From: Novosphingobium sp. | GTDB lineage: Bacteria > Pseudomonadota > Alphaproteobacteria > Sphingomonadales > Sphingomonadaceae | Reading direction: 5' to 3' | NCBI RefSeq assembly: GCF_027489515.1 | Contig: NZ_JAIXZS010000083.1 | Coordinates: 187,686-251,685, forward strand | DNA length: 64,000 nucleotides | Shown: piece after piece, positions 45,484 to 56,000 of the stretch | Numbering within the stretch: the first letter of the stretch is position 1 | Layout: every line of letters begins with the position of its first letter | Program-made: the position numbers and the translations under genes | The notes under the pieces: model-generated | What the model was told of the DNA's origin: nothing | Seen by the model: the letters and a program-made list of their open reading frames with translations, nothing else | The model's database searches: none

Positions 45484-47844
45484 ATGGTCCTGCCGCCGTT
45501 TGCCCTTGTTCTCGTTGCGCTGGTCCTTGCTGCCTGGACGCTGGCAGCCGCGTGGGCAGTGCTATCCGCGCGCGGACGGTTGGCCCGGGCCGAGGCGACG
45601 CAGCGCCTTGCCCGGCGCCTCTCGCGCATGATCGAGGAAGCACCCGCTCTGCCCCTGCTGGTGCGGGCGGATGGCCGAATCGAAGGGCCATCGCGGTTGG
45701 CCGGATGGTTCGGTCTCGATGCCGTGCCGGGATACCTCAGCGAACTCGACGCAGGTGAGAAGGGGCTCGACGAGGTTCAGCTTTCGCAGCTCAGCGATGC
45801 AGTGCGCAAGGCGCAGAAGACCGGAGCGCCGTTCGAGCTGGCGCTCACCCCGCGCGGCGGCCAGCGCAGCCTAGGCGCACGTGGGCATCTGGCGGACCCG
45901 CAAGTCTCGCCCGGTGGCGCAGCGCTGGTGTGGTTCTTCGACTTTAGCGACAGCGTGGCCGAACTGCGCCGCCTGCGCGCCGAAGCCGCGTCTGCGCGCG
46001 CCGATTTTTCCGCGTTGGCGGGTCTGATCGAGGCGGCGCCGCTGCCGATGTGGTTCCGCGGGCCGGACATGGCACTGCGCCTCGTCAACAGTGCCTACGT
46101 GAAGGCGGTGGGCGCCGCGAGCGCGGCGGATGTGGTCGCCGCCGGAACCGAACTGATCGAGCCGATCGACGGCGTGAGCGCGGCCAAGATTGCGCAGCAG
46201 GTTTTCAGTCGCCGTCTGCCGATCGAGCGGGTGGTCTCTGCGACCATCGGCGGGCAGCGGCGCTCGATCCGCGTTTCGGACCTGCCGCTGGGCGATGACG
46301 GCGTTGCGGGCTACGCGGTCGATACCGAGGAAATGGAAGAGCTGCAGCGCCAGTTCCGCCGCTTCCGCGAGGCGCAGCGCGAAATGCTCGATACGCTCTC
46401 GGCGGGGATCGCGCAGTTCGACGAGAAGCGCAATCTGGTCTTCGCCAACCAGCCGTTCCTGCGCATCTTCAGCGTGCCGCAGGCCTGGGTGGTCGATACC
46501 CCGCCGTTCGATCGTGTGCTCGACCGCATGCGTGACAGCGCGCGCCTACCCGAAGTGCGCGACTTCCCGGAATGGCGGCGCGAACGGCAGGGCTGGTTCC
46601 TTTCGCGCGAACCGCGTGAGGAATCCTGGCACCTCGGCGATGGCACCCACCTGCGCGTGATCGGACAGCCGATGCCGGATGGCGGCCTGCTCATGATCTT
46701 CGAGGACCGCACCGAGCAGCTGCAGCTTTCTGCAACGCGCGATACGCTGCTGCGCACCCGTACGGCGACGTTTGACAACCTGTTCGAATCGCTCGCGGTG
46801 TTCGGGCCCGATGGCCGTCTTCAACTGTGGAACCGGCGCTTTGCCAGCGAACTGGGGCTCGAGGAGGAGTTTCTCGCCACGCATCCGCGCGCCGACGTGC
46901 TGCTCAGCCGGATCGCCAAGCTGCTCAAGCGGCCCGCGCAGGTCAGCACGATCGGCCAGGTGATCCAGTCCGCCTCCTTGGAGCGCAAGCAGCAGAGCGG
47001 GCGCATTCTGCTCGCCGACGGGCGCTCTTTCGCGATTGCCGGGGTGCCGCTGCCCGATGGCAACGGCCTCCTCACCGTGCTCGACATCACCGATTCCGAG
47101 AAGGCCGAAGCGGCGCTGCGCGAACGCAATGCTGCGCTGGTCGAGGCGGACGCGGTGAAGACGCGCTTCATCGCCAACATGAGCTATGAATTCCGCACGC
47201 CGCTCACCTCGATCGGCGGATTTGCCGAGCTCCTGCAGAGCGGCATGGCGGGAGAACTGACACCGCAGGCGCAGGAGTATGTCAGCGCGATCCTCACGTC
47301 GGTCGAGCGGCTTGGCGAGCAAATCGAGAATGTGCTCGACCTTTCGCAGAGCGAGGCCGGAACGCTGCCGCTTGCCGCCGAGCCGGTCGACCTGTTCCCG
47401 CTGCTGGGAGACGTGGTGCGCGAACGCGCGGAGCGGCTGACGGCGGCGGGGATCACGCTTGATCTGCGCGGCAGCCCGGCCATCGGTACTGCGACCGGGG
47501 ACCGCAAGCGGCTACGGCGCCTGTTTGGCCAGCTGATCGACAATGCCATCGCCGCGACACCCAACGGCGGCCGCATCCTTGTCGAGGCCTCGCGCCGAAA
47601 GGGCGGCAAGGCCGGCAAGGGTGCCCTGCAGGTGGTTGTCTCCGACAATGGCGAAGGCATGGACCCGGCGCAGCTGGCCCGCGCCCTCGAAGGGCTCAAG
47701 ATCAGCGCGGATGGCCGGTCGGTCGAGCGTCGCGGCGGGGTCGGGTTGCCGCTGGTGCGCCAGCTGGTCGCGGCGCACGGCGGAAGCTTTGAACTTCTGT
47801 CAGAAAAGGGCGAGGGGACGAGCGCGATGGTGACACTTCCGTGA
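45484..47844 (+). CDS. divL: DivL-like PAS/histidine-kinase-fold protein with Tyr at the phospho-acceptor site
   Basis: A 786-residue sensor protein. It has an N-terminal transmembrane helix (FALVLVALVLAAWTLAAAWA), several PAS-like domains, and a kinase-type dimerisation and ATPase module. The expected SHE of the phosphorylation box is SYE, with Y568 in NMSYEFRTPLTSIGGFAELL. That is the hallmark of Caulobacter DivL, which works in the CckA-CtrA cell-cycle circuit and does not act as an ordinary histidine kinase. The ATP site still shows QLIDNAIAAT, DNGEGM and GGVGLPLVRQL. The tsaE-amgK-murU-addB-addA-trxA genes that follow match the alphaproteobacterial divL neighbourhood. The ATG at 45484 has a weak ribosome binding site. 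Confidence 0.88.
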   Translation: MVLPPFALVLVALVLAAWTLAAAWAVLSARGRLARAEATQRLARRLSRMIEEAPALPLLVRADGRIEGPSRLAGWFGLDAVPGYLSELDAGEKGLDEVQLSQLSDAVRKAQKTGAPFELALTPRGGQRSLGARGHLADPQVSPGGAALVWFFDFSDSVAELRRLRAEAASARADFSALAGLIEAAPLPMWFRGPDMALRLVNSAYVKAVGAASAADVVAAGTELIEPIDGVSAAKIAQQVFSRRLPIERVVSATIGGQRRSIRVSDLPLGDDGVAGYAVDTEEMEELQRQFRRFREAQREMLDTLSAGIAQFDEKRNLVFANQPFLRIFSVPQAWVVDTPPFDRVLDRMRDSARLPEVRDFPEWRRERQGWFLSREPREESWHLGDGTHLRVIGQPMPDGGLLMIFEDRTEQLQLSATRDTLLRTRTATFDNLFESLAVFGPDGRLQLWNRRFASELGLEEEFLATHPRADVLLSRIAKLLKRPAQVSTIGQVIQSASLERKQQSGRILLADGRSFAIAGVPLPDGNGLLTVLDITDSEKAEAALRERNAALVEADAVKTRFIANMSYEFRTPLTSIGGFAELLQSGMAGELTPQAQEYVSAILTSVERLGEQIENVLDLSQSEAGTLPLAAEPVDLFPLLGDVVRERAERLTAAGITLDLRGSPAIGTATGDRKRLRRLFGQLIDNAIAATPNGGRILVEASRRKGGKAGKGALQVVVSDNGEGMDPAQLARALEGLKISADGRSVERRGGVGLPLVRQLVAAHGGSFELLSEKGEGTSAMVTLP

Positions 47845-47857
47845 TAGAGTCTGGCAC

Positions 47858-48307
47858 ATGATCATTCCGCTGCCCGATCTTGCCGCAACCGATGCGCTCG
47901 CCCGGCGCATTGCGGCGCTGCTGCATCCGGGCGACGTCGTGGCGCTGAGCGGCGGGCTTGGCGCGGGCAAGACGACGCTGGCGCGCGCGATTATTGCAGC
48001 GCTCGGCTATGCGGGCGAAGTGCCGAGCCCGAGCTTCGCGATCATCGAAGTTTATGATCCGCCGGCACTGCGGCTGCGGGTTGTCCACGCCGATTTCTAT
48101 CGGCTTGAGGACCCTGAAGAGGTGGTCGAACTCGGTCTCGATGACTACCGCGCCGATGCCGTGCTGATTGCCGAATGGCCGGAACATGCCGGCGGCTTCG
48201 CGCAGGAACCAGCCTGCTTGTCGATAAGGCTCGAAATCCTCGAAAAGGAGCGTGTCGCCATTGTCGAGGCAGGGCCGCATTGGCTAGAGCGCAGGGGATG
48301 GAAGTGA
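47858..48307 (+). CDS. tsaE: tRNA threonylcarbamoyladenosine biosynthesis ATPase TsaE
   Basis: A 149-residue ATPase needed with TsaB and TsaD to make the t6A modification at position 37 of ANN-decoding tRNAs. The Walker A motif GGLGAGKTTLAR is at residues 32-43. The typical PSPSFAIIEVYD switch and HADFYRLEDPEEVVELGLDDY segments follow. It starts 13 bases after divL and overlaps the amgK gene by ten bases. Confidence 0.94.
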   Translation: MIIPLPDLAATDALARRIAALLHPGDVVALSGGLGAGKTTLARAIIAALGYAGEVPSPSFAIIEVYDPPALRLRVVHADFYRLEDPEEVVELGLDDYRADAVLIAEWPEHAGGFAQEPACLSIRLEILEKERVAIVEAGPHWLERRGWK

Positions 48308-49311
48308 CCTCACCTGCTACACAGGCCCCTGAAAGCGCGCTTCCCGAAGGGGCGCACCCGTTTCTAGCTGCCGCTGGTTGGGGCACCTCCGTGGTCGAGC
48401 CGATCCCGGGTGATGCTTCGGCACGGCGCTATTTCCGCCTGCGCCGCCCCGCTGCGACGGCGATGCTGATGCATGCGCCGCCGCCGGGCGAGGATCCCGA
48501 GCCGTTCATCCGCGCGGCACGCTGGCTTGATGCCAACGGCATGCGCGCGCCGCAGATTTTTGCAGAGGACGTGGCCAGCGGTTTCGTGCTGCTGCAGGAC
48601 TTCGGCGAAGTCCGCATGCGCGAGTATCTCGATGCCTGGCCGCAGGACGAGCGCGAGGTTTATTCGCATGCCGTCGACGCGCTGGTGCAGCTGCACCGCC
48701 TTCCGCCTGGGCCGTTCACACTCTATTCGCTGGCGGAATACCAGCGCGAGGCGCGGCTGTTCGTGGAATGGTACTGCCCGGTGCAGGGGCTTGGTGTCGA
48801 TCTCGCAGGATGGACGCGGGCGTGGGAAGAAGTGCTTGGCCCGCTGCTGTCGCGCCAGCGCCCTGGTGTGACGGTGCTGCGCGATTATCACGCCGAGAAC
48901 ATCATGCTTGATGGCGGTCTCGGCAAGCAGGGCCTGCTCGATTTTCAGGATGCGCTGGTTGGCCATGCCGCCTACGATCTCGTCTCGCTGCTGCAGGACG
49001 CGCGGCGTGATGTCGATCCGGCGCTGGAGCGGGCGATGCTCGATCATTACATCGCCGCGAGCGGCGCCGACGCCCATTTCGCCGAGGACTACGCTCGGCT
49101 CGGCGCGCAGCGCAACGCCAAGATCGTCGGCATCTTCGTGCGGCTGTGGCAGCGCGACGGCAAGCCGCGCTACCTCGATTATATCCCGCGTGTCTGGGCT
49201 CTACTGGAGCGCGATCTGGCGCATCCGGCGCTGGCGCCGGTCGCGCGCTGGTTTGATGCCAACGTGCCCGTTGACCTGCGTGAGCGCTTCGGCGGGACAT
49301 ACAACGCATGA
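48298..49311 (+). CDS. amgK: N-acetylmuramate/N-acetylglucosamine anomeric kinase AmgK
   Basis: A 337-residue kinase of the aminoglycoside phosphotransferase fold. It phosphorylates recycled N-acetylmuramate (and GlcNAc) at the anomeric carbon. The catalytic loop is LRDYHAENIML, and the metal-binding segment is LLDFQDALVGH. It overlaps both the tsaE gene (ten bases) and murU (four bases, ATGA). With MurU it forms the recycling shortcut that bypasses de novo UDP-MurNAc synthesis and so gives intrinsic fosfomycin tolerance in bacteria that have it. The ATG at 48298 was chosen over an upstream frame within tsaE. Confidence 0.92.
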   Translation: MEVTSPATQAPESALPEGAHPFLAAAGWGTSVVEPIPGDASARRYFRLRRPAATAMLMHAPPPGEDPEPFIRAARWLDANGMRAPQIFAEDVASGFVLLQDFGEVRMREYLDAWPQDEREVYSHAVDALVQLHRLPPGPFTLYSLAEYQREARLFVEWYCPVQGLGVDLAGWTRAWEEVLGPLLSRQRPGVTVLRDYHAENIMLDGGLGKQGLLDFQDALVGHAAYDLVSLLQDARRDVDPALERAMLDHYIAASGADAHFAEDYARLGAQRNAKIVGIFVRLWQRDGKPRYLDYIPRVWALLERDLAHPALAPVARWFDANVPVDLRERFGGTYNA

Positions 49312-50036
49312 GCAAGCAGCGTTCCTTGGCCAGCGACGTCGCGATGGTGCTCGCCGCCGGTATTGGCAAGCGGATGCGCCCGCTTACCGCGACGCGGCCA
49401 AAGCCGTTGGTTCGCGTCAACGGCCGCGCGCTGATCGACCACAGTCTCGACAAGCTGGTCGAGGCCGGGGTTTCGCGCGCAGTGGTCAACGTTCACTATC
49501 TTCCCGGGCAGATCGAGGCGCATCTGGCACAGCGCAGCGCGCCGGTGATCGCGGTATCGGACGAGCGCGAAGCCTTGCTCGAGACGGGCGGCGGGATGTT
49601 GAAGGCTCTGCCACTGATCGATGCCGATCCCTTCTTCTGCCTCAACAGCGACAATGTCTGGCTCGATGGCCCGCAGACCGTGTTTGCCGCGCTCAGTGCC
49701 GCATGGGACCCGGAGCAGATGGATGCGCTGCTGCTGCTCGTCAGCCATGCGCGGGCGTTCAACTATACCGGGCGTGGCGATTTCCACCTCGATCCGCTTG
49801 GCCGGATCAGCCGGCGCAAGCCCGGCCGGGTAGCGCCGTTCATCTATACCGGCATCCAGATCGTTTCGCAGCGCCTGCTGCGCGATGCGCCATCGGGTGC
49901 GTTCTCGACCGGAGTGTTGTGGGATCGCGCCATCGATGAGGGCCGGCTCTACGGGATATCGCATAGCGGCCTTTGGTTCGAAGTCGGCGCGCCCGAAATG
50001 ATTGCGCCGACCGAAGCCGCCTTGCAGCGTGGCTGA
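49308..50036 (+). CDS. murU: N-acetylmuramate alpha-1-phosphate uridylyltransferase MurU
   Basis: A 242-residue nucleotidyltransferase that turns MurNAc-1-phosphate and UTP into UDP-MurNAc. The nucleotide-binding signature VLAAGIGKRMRPLTATRPKP lies at about residues 14-33. LNSDNVW holds the metal Asp and EVGAPEMI lies near the end. It is coupled to amgK by a four-base overlap. The next gene starts within its last eight bases. Confidence 0.92.
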   Translation: MSKQRSLASDVAMVLAAGIGKRMRPLTATRPKPLVRVNGRALIDHSLDKLVEAGVSRAVVNVHYLPGQIEAHLAQRSAPVIAVSDEREALLETGGGMLKALPLIDADPFFCLNSDNVWLDGPQTVFAALSAAWDPEQMDALLLLVSHARAFNYTGRGDFHLDPLGRISRRKPGRVAPFIYTGIQIVSQRLLRDAPSGAFSTGVLWDRAIDEGRLYGISHSGLWFEVGAPEMIAPTEAALQRG

Positions 50037-53010
50037 TCGCAAACCTAACGTCTATTCCATTGCCGCGCACCGCGGCTTTGCCGACGCACTCGTGGCAGGC
50101 CTGATCCCGCGGTATCACGAGGATGGTTTTGGCCTTGCCCGGCTGACTCTGCTGCTGCCGAGCCGCCGCGCGGTGCGTATCGTTACCGAGGCATTTATCC
50201 GCGCCAGCGGCGGAGATGGCGGCGGCGGGCTCCTGCTGCCGCGCATGGCGGTGGTGGGCGAGCTTGATCTTGATGAGACGCTGGGCCCGCTGCTCGATCC
50301 GCTCGGCGAAGGCGCCGACCTGCCACCGGCCGCCGATCCCACTGCACGCCTGCTGGCGCTGGCGGAGATGCTTCGCAGCGATCCTGAAACCCGCGCGACC
50401 TCGGCGCCGGGGCTCTTGCGGCAGGCGCAGTCGCTGGCGCAGGCGATGGACCGGCTTGCAGTCGAGGATGTCGATCTGGAGGACCTTCTCGATCCCGACG
50501 TGGTCGGGCTTGTCGGCGACCTCGCCGAGCACTGGCAGCGCGGGACGGCGCAGTTCGCGCGTATTCTGGTGCACTGGCGCGCGCGCTGCGAGGCTCGCGG
50601 CGAAATCGATGCGCCGGTGCGGCGCAACCGGCTCCTCTCGCACGTGGCGGAGCGTTGGCGCAGCCAGCCGCCAGCTCAGCCGGTGGTTGCGGCAGGCGTG
50701 ACGTCTGCCGCGCCTTCGGTAGCGCGTCTGCTGAGGGTGGTAGCCGATCTGCCGCACGGCGCGGTCATCCTGCCCGATCTCGATCTCGCGCTGCCGCAGT
50801 CAATCTGGGATGCGCTTGGCGCGGCGGGCAATACGGATCGCCCCGATGCGCCCGTTTTCGCGCGCGGTGATGTGGCGACGCATCCGCAGTATCACCTCAA
50901 GCTCCTGCTTGCGCGCATGGGGATTGCGCGCGGCGAAGTGCAGTCGTGGCACCGCTCCGGCCCGGCGGCTGCGCCGCCCGAGCGTAGCCGCGCGATTTCG
51001 AACCTGTTCCTGCCACCTGAGGCGAGCACCATCTGGGCTGATTTGCCGGCAGAAGCTCGGCGGCTTTCCGGCGTGCGCCTGATGGAAACCGCGCACCCCG
51101 AGGAGGAAGCGCAGGCCATTGCGGTGCTGGTGCGGCAGGCATTGGCCGAACCCGAAAGGCGCGTCGCGGTCATCACGCCTGACCGCGATCTGGCGCAGCG
51201 GCTGGTTGCCCATCTGGAGCGCTGGGGCATTGCTGCAGACGATACCGCCGGCCGTCCGCTGTCGCAGATGCCCGCTGGCCGGGTGCTGCTGCAACTCGCC
51301 GAGATTGCCGCAACTGCAGCCGCACCGGTGCCCTTGCTGGCGCTGCTCGGCCATCCGCTGGTGCGCCGCGGGGAGGGGCGCGCGGCATGGCTCGAGCGTG
51401 TGCGCGAGCTCGATCTCGTGCTGCGCGGGCCGCGGCCTGGGCCGGGTCTCGCCGCCGTGCGGAGCGCGGTGCTGGCAAAGGGGAAGGAGCATCCGGGCCT
51501 TGCCGCGTGGTGGCATGAGACCGCAGCGCTGCTCGAACCACTTCTCGACGATGCCGCGCCGCCATCGCTGGGTAGGGGGCTCGATACGCTTGCGCAAGTG
51601 GCCGAGGCGCTGTGCGGACCCGCCATCTGGGCCGAGGCGGACGGCCGCGCGCTGGCCGCCTTTGTCGAGCAATGGCGCGAGGCGGCGCTAGGCAGCGGAC
51701 TGCCGGTTGAGGGTGCCGATCTCCACGCGCTGCTCAGCGATGCGCTGGGCGAGATCGCGGTGCGCCCGCCCTATGGCGGCCATCCGCGCCTTTCGATCTA
51801 CGGTCTGCTCGAAGCGCGGATGAGCCGCGCGGAACTGGTGATCTGCGCCGGCATGACCGAGGGCAAGTGGCCAGCGTCGCCCGCACCCGACCCTCTGCTC
51901 GCGCCGCCGGTGCTGCGCGCTCTGGGCATTCCGGGCGCCGATTTCCGCATTGGCCTTGCCGCGCATGATCTGGCTGCCGCGCTGGGTGCCCCCGAAGTCG
52001 TGCTCAGCCATGCGGCGCGCGATGCGGCGGGGCCGGTGATCCCCTCACGCTTTCTGCTACGCATCCGCGCGATGTTGGGCCGCGAGTTGCAGCATGAGAC
52101 CGCAGCGGTGCGCATTGCCCGCGCGCTCGACAAGGCACCGCCTGCGCCGGCCTATCCGCAGCCAGCGCCGATGCCCAGCGCGGAGCAGCGCCGCGTCAGC
52201 ATAGCCTCGACCGCGCTCGACCGGCTGCGCGGCGATCCCTACCAGTTCTATGCGTCGGCGATCCTTGGCCTGCGCACGCTCGATCAACTCGACGCCGCGC
52301 CGACGCCGGCATGGCGCGGCACCGCGGTACATGAAGTGCTGCGGCTATGGCATGAAGGCGGCAGCAAGCGCGGCGAACTTCTGCCGCTGGCGGAGCGCAC
52401 GCTGGCTGAAATGAGTGCGCATCCGTTCATGCGCGGGCTGTGGCGGCCAAGGCTGCTGGCGGCGCTGCAATGGGTCGAAGACTACAATGCCGGCCTTGCG
52501 CTGCAGGGCCGGGTGCCAGTGCTGTGGGAGAAGACCGGGGCTACCGAGATCATGGGTGTGAAGCTCCATGGCCGGGCCGACCGGATCGACCGCCTTGCCG
52601 ACGGCACGCTGGCGGTGGTGGACTACAAGACCGGAAAGCCGCCATCGGGCAAGATGGTGCAGGAAGGCTATTCCCTTCAGCTCGGCCTCGTCGCCCTGAT
52701 TGCAGAGCGCGGCGGGTTCGAGGGCCTTGGCGGCAAGGTCTATGGCTTCGAGTACTGGTCGCTGCAGAAGAAGTCGGATGTGTTCGGGTACTGCGAGGAG
52801 CCTGTCCCGGAGGGCAGGAAGAAGAACGGTCTACCGCGGGATGCGTTCGTCCCCGAAACGCTGCGCTATCTCACCGAGGCCATCGAGAAGTGGATTCTGG
52901 GCAGCGAACCCTTCACCGCGCGGCCCAACCCCGACCTTCCAGGCTATACCGACTATGATCAGCTGATGCGGCTTGAAGAATGGCAGGGCCGGGGGAAGGG
53001 CGGAGCGTGA
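50029..53010 (+). CDS. addB: Double-strand break repair protein AddB
   Basis: A 993-residue subunit of the AddAB helicase-nuclease that processes DNA double-strand ends for RecA, the alphaproteobacterial counterpart of RecBCD. The N-terminal two thirds are an inactivated helicase-like region. The C-terminal RecB-type nuclease shows KLHGRADRIDRL followed by VVDYKTGKPP, with D865 and K867 as catalytic residues. A GTG start at 50029 (protein ADRKPNVYSIAAHRGF), overlapping murU, was preferred; an ATG at 50002 is possible. The alphaproteobacterial type lacks the four-Cys iron-sulfur cluster of Bacillus AddB, consistent with what is seen. Confidence 0.93.
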   Translation: MADRKPNVYSIAAHRGFADALVAGLIPRYHEDGFGLARLTLLLPSRRAVRIVTEAFIRASGGDGGGGLLLPRMAVVGELDLDETLGPLLDPLGEGADLPPAADPTARLLALAEMLRSDPETRATSAPGLLRQAQSLAQAMDRLAVEDVDLEDLLDPDVVGLVGDLAEHWQRGTAQFARILVHWRARCEARGEIDAPVRRNRLLSHVAERWRSQPPAQPVVAAGVTSAAPSVARLLRVVADLPHGAVILPDLDLALPQSIWDALGAAGNTDRPDAPVFARGDVATHPQYHLKLLLARMGIARGEVQSWHRSGPAAAPPERSRAISNLFLPPEASTIWADLPAEARRLSGVRLMETAHPEEEAQAIAVLVRQALAEPERRVAVITPDRDLAQRLVAHLERWGIAADDTAGRPLSQMPAGRVLLQLAEIAATAAAPVPLLALLGHPLVRRGEGRAAWLERVRELDLVLRGPRPGPGLAAVRSAVLAKGKEHPGLAAWWHETAALLEPLLDDAAPPSLGRGLDTLAQVAEALCGPAIWAEADGRALAAFVEQWREAALGSGLPVEGADLHALLSDALGEIAVRPPYGGHPRLSIYGLLEARMSRAELVICAGMTEGKWPASPAPDPLLAPPVLRALGIPGADFRIGLAAHDLAAALGAPEVVLSHAARDAAGPVIPSRFLLRIRAMLGRELQHETAAVRIARALDKAPPAPAYPQPAPMPSAEQRRVSIASTALDRLRGDPYQFYASAILGLRTLDQLDAAPTPAWRGTAVHEVLRLWHEGGSKRGELLPLAERTLAEMSAHPFMRGLWRPRLLAALQWVEDYNAGLALQGRVPVLWEKTGATEIMGVKLHGRADRIDRLADGTLAVVDYKTGKPPSGKMVQEGYSLQLGLVALIAERGGFEGLGGKVYGFEYWSLQKKSDVFGYCEEPVPEGRKKNGLPRDAFVPETLRYLTEAIEKWILGSEPFTARPNPDLPGYTDYDQLMRLEEWQGRGKGGA

Positions 53011-56000
53011 GCAAGGTCTATCCGCTCAAGGACAACCAGCGCCTTGCCGTGCAGCCGAGGCGCACGGTCTGGCTCTCGGCCTCCGCCGGGACGGGCAAGA
53101 CACAGGTGCTTTCCGCGCGCGTGCTGCGACTGCTGCTGCAGGATGGCGTTTCGCCCGATCAGATCCTGTGCCTCACCTTCACAAAGGCGGGCGCAGCCGA
53201 AATGGCGACGCGCGTTAACGATGTGCTGGCGCGCTGGGTGCGGTTGCCGGAAACGGAGCTTGCCCGCGAGCTAGGCGATATCGGCGCGTCGATGGGGCCG
53301 CAGACTGTTGCCCGCGCGCGAAGCCTGTTTGCCGCAGTGCTCGATTGCCCCGGCGGCGGGCTGAGGATCGAGACGATCCACGCCTTCTCGCAGTGGCTGC
53401 TGGGCGCATTTCCCGCCGAGGCCGGGCTCGTGCCGGGCACCCGCGCAATGGAGGACCGCGACCGTGATCTCCTGCTTCGCGAGGTGTTGGCAGATCTGCT
53501 GATCGAAGCGGAGGAGCAGGGCGACGAGGCGCTGTTCGACGCGCTCGAAGACCTCAGCCTGCGCATGGGCGAGGATGCCGTGCCCGCCTTCCTGCTGCGT
53601 TGCGCCTCGGCGCATGACCTCTGGGACGGTCCGGGGGCTTGGCAGCCGCCACTGCGTCCACGCATCAACCGGCTGCTCGGGCTCGATGCCGAGGAAGACG
53701 GGGCGGGCCTTGCCGATCTGGTGCGCGACAGCGTGTTCGATGTGCGCGCGGTCGAAATCTGCATGGAGGCCAATCGGCGCTGGGGGGCACGGACGGGGCT
53801 CGATGCGGCTGCGGTGATGCAGGACTGGCTGGATGCCGCACCGGCCGCACGGATCGCCGGGCTGGACGGCTTTGCCGAGGTGTTCCTCACCAAGGCAGGG
53901 CAGCCGCGCTCATCGAAAAACCTTGAGAAGCACGAACCAAACTACGCCGACTATCAACTGTGCGTGATCGAGGACCTGCAGCGCGTGCAGGAAATGCGGG
54001 CGCTGGTCGATCTGGCCGCCCGGCTTGATCCGGCACTCACACTGGGCCGCCGCTTCGCGCTTGCGTGGGCCGAAGCCAAGGCACGCGAAGGCTTCATCGA
54101 TTTCGATGACCAGATCCGCGCGGCGGCGGACCTCCTCACCAAGCGTGCCCCGGCGGAATGGATCCGCTACAAGCTTGACCGCCGGTTTGATCACATTCTG
54201 GTCGACGAGGCGCAGGATACCAACGCGGCGCAGTGGCGCATCGTCCTCGACGGGCTGGTAGGCGATTTCTTCAGCGGCGAAGGCCAGAAGAGCGAGGAGG
54301 CCCTGCGCACGCTCTTCGTGGTGGGTGATTACAAGCAGGCGATCTTCGGTTTTCAGGGCACCAGCCCCGAAAACTTTGCCGCCGCGCGCGAACGGGTGCG
54401 ACGCGAGCTCGGTGCGCTGGCTGAGGTTACAGCTGATCCTTCCAGGGAGCTCCTGCCGCTGGGGCTGGGACGTTCCTATCGCACTGCTGCTTCGGTGCTG
54501 GCGTTTGTCGACCGTGCGATCGCGGCAATTGGGCCCGATCGCTTCGGGCTTCCCGAAGCGCCCGAGCAGCATCAGGGCGACGAGGGGCGCCCCGGGATGG
54601 TCACGCTGTGGCGGACCGTCGGCGGCGCGGTGGACGAAGACGAAGAGGCGCCCCCCGGCGAGGGTGACGAAGGCGGAGAGGCGTGGCTCTCGCGGCCCGA
54701 CCGGATCATGGCCGACCAGATCGCGCAGCAGGTGCGCCAGTGGCTCGATGACGGGTTCCCGCTCCACAAGGGCGGCCCGCGCCGGGCAACGCCGGGCGAC
54801 ATCATGGTGCTTGTGCGTTCGCGCAAGGCGCTCGCTGGGCTGATCGTTGCGCGGCTCCACGCGCGCGGGGTGCCGGTGGCGGGTGTGGACCGCCTGCGGC
54901 TTGGCGCACCGCTCGCGGTGAAGGACCTTGTTGCCGCGCTGCGCTTCTGCGCGCAGCCGCTCGATGATCTCAATCTGGCGGCGCTGCTGGTCTCGCCACT
55001 GATAGGCTGGTCGCAGGACATGCTTCTCGAACACGGCTACCGCGACAAGGGCGTCCGGCTGTGGGACCACTTGCGGGCCAACGAAGGCCCCGCCACTTAC
55101 CCGGCGATGGAGCAACTGCGCGGGGCGCTTGGCCGGGCTGATTTCGGCACGCCGGCGCAGCTGCTGCACTGGTTGCTGGTCGGCCCGTGGCAGGGGCGGC
55201 GCAAGCTGGTCGCGCGGCTTGGGGCCGAAGCCAACGATCCGATCGACGAGCTGATCAATGCCGCCTCGGCTTATGCTACTAGCCAGACGCCGAGCCTCGT
55301 CGGCTTCCTGCAATGGTTCGATGCCGGCGATGGTGAACTTAAGCGCGAGGCGGGCCAGAAGGCCGATCTTGTGCGGGTTATGACGGTGCACGGCTCGAAG
55401 GGGCTGGAGGCGCCGATTGTCATTCTCGCCGATGCTGCCGCCGATCCGGATGCCTCGCGGCTGCGCGATCTCTCGCTGGAAGAGGCGGTTCTCGAAGATC
55501 GGCGCAAGGTGCCGCTGCCGCCCCTGAACAAGGCCGAGAAGGCCGGCCCCGTGCGCGAAGCGGCCGAACGCGCGGCTCAAGCCGAACGCGAGGAACACTG
55601 GCGGCTGCTCTATGTGGCGATGACCCGGGCCGAGGAAGCGCTGTTCATCGCCGGGGCCTTGGGCAGCCGAGCCAAGGAGCCGCCCGAAGAGAGCTGGTAT
55701 GCGCAGTTTGCGCCGCTGTTTGGCGAAGAGGAGGGTGCCTGGCGGGAGGATCCGATCTGGGGTGCCTCGCGGCAGTTGGGCGGGCTGGGCCCCTTGCCGG
55801 CTTCGGTTGCCAAGGTGCAGCCGCCGACCGACCCTGACGAGCCGCTGCCGGACTGGCTCGCCGCGCCGCTCCCTGCCGAACCGCGCCCGCCGCGTCCGCT
55901 GGCGCCTTCGGGGCTAGGGGAGGCGGGTGATGCCTCCGATCCGCCGTCGCCTCCCGGCCCGGCAGCCCGCCTCGCCGCCCGGCGCGGCACGCTGCTGCAC

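Noticed and set aside
48175..48297. A longer AmgK starting inside tsaE
   Set aside because: The added residues are an out-of-frame reading of tsaE; the ATG at 48298 gives a normal kinase N-terminus.
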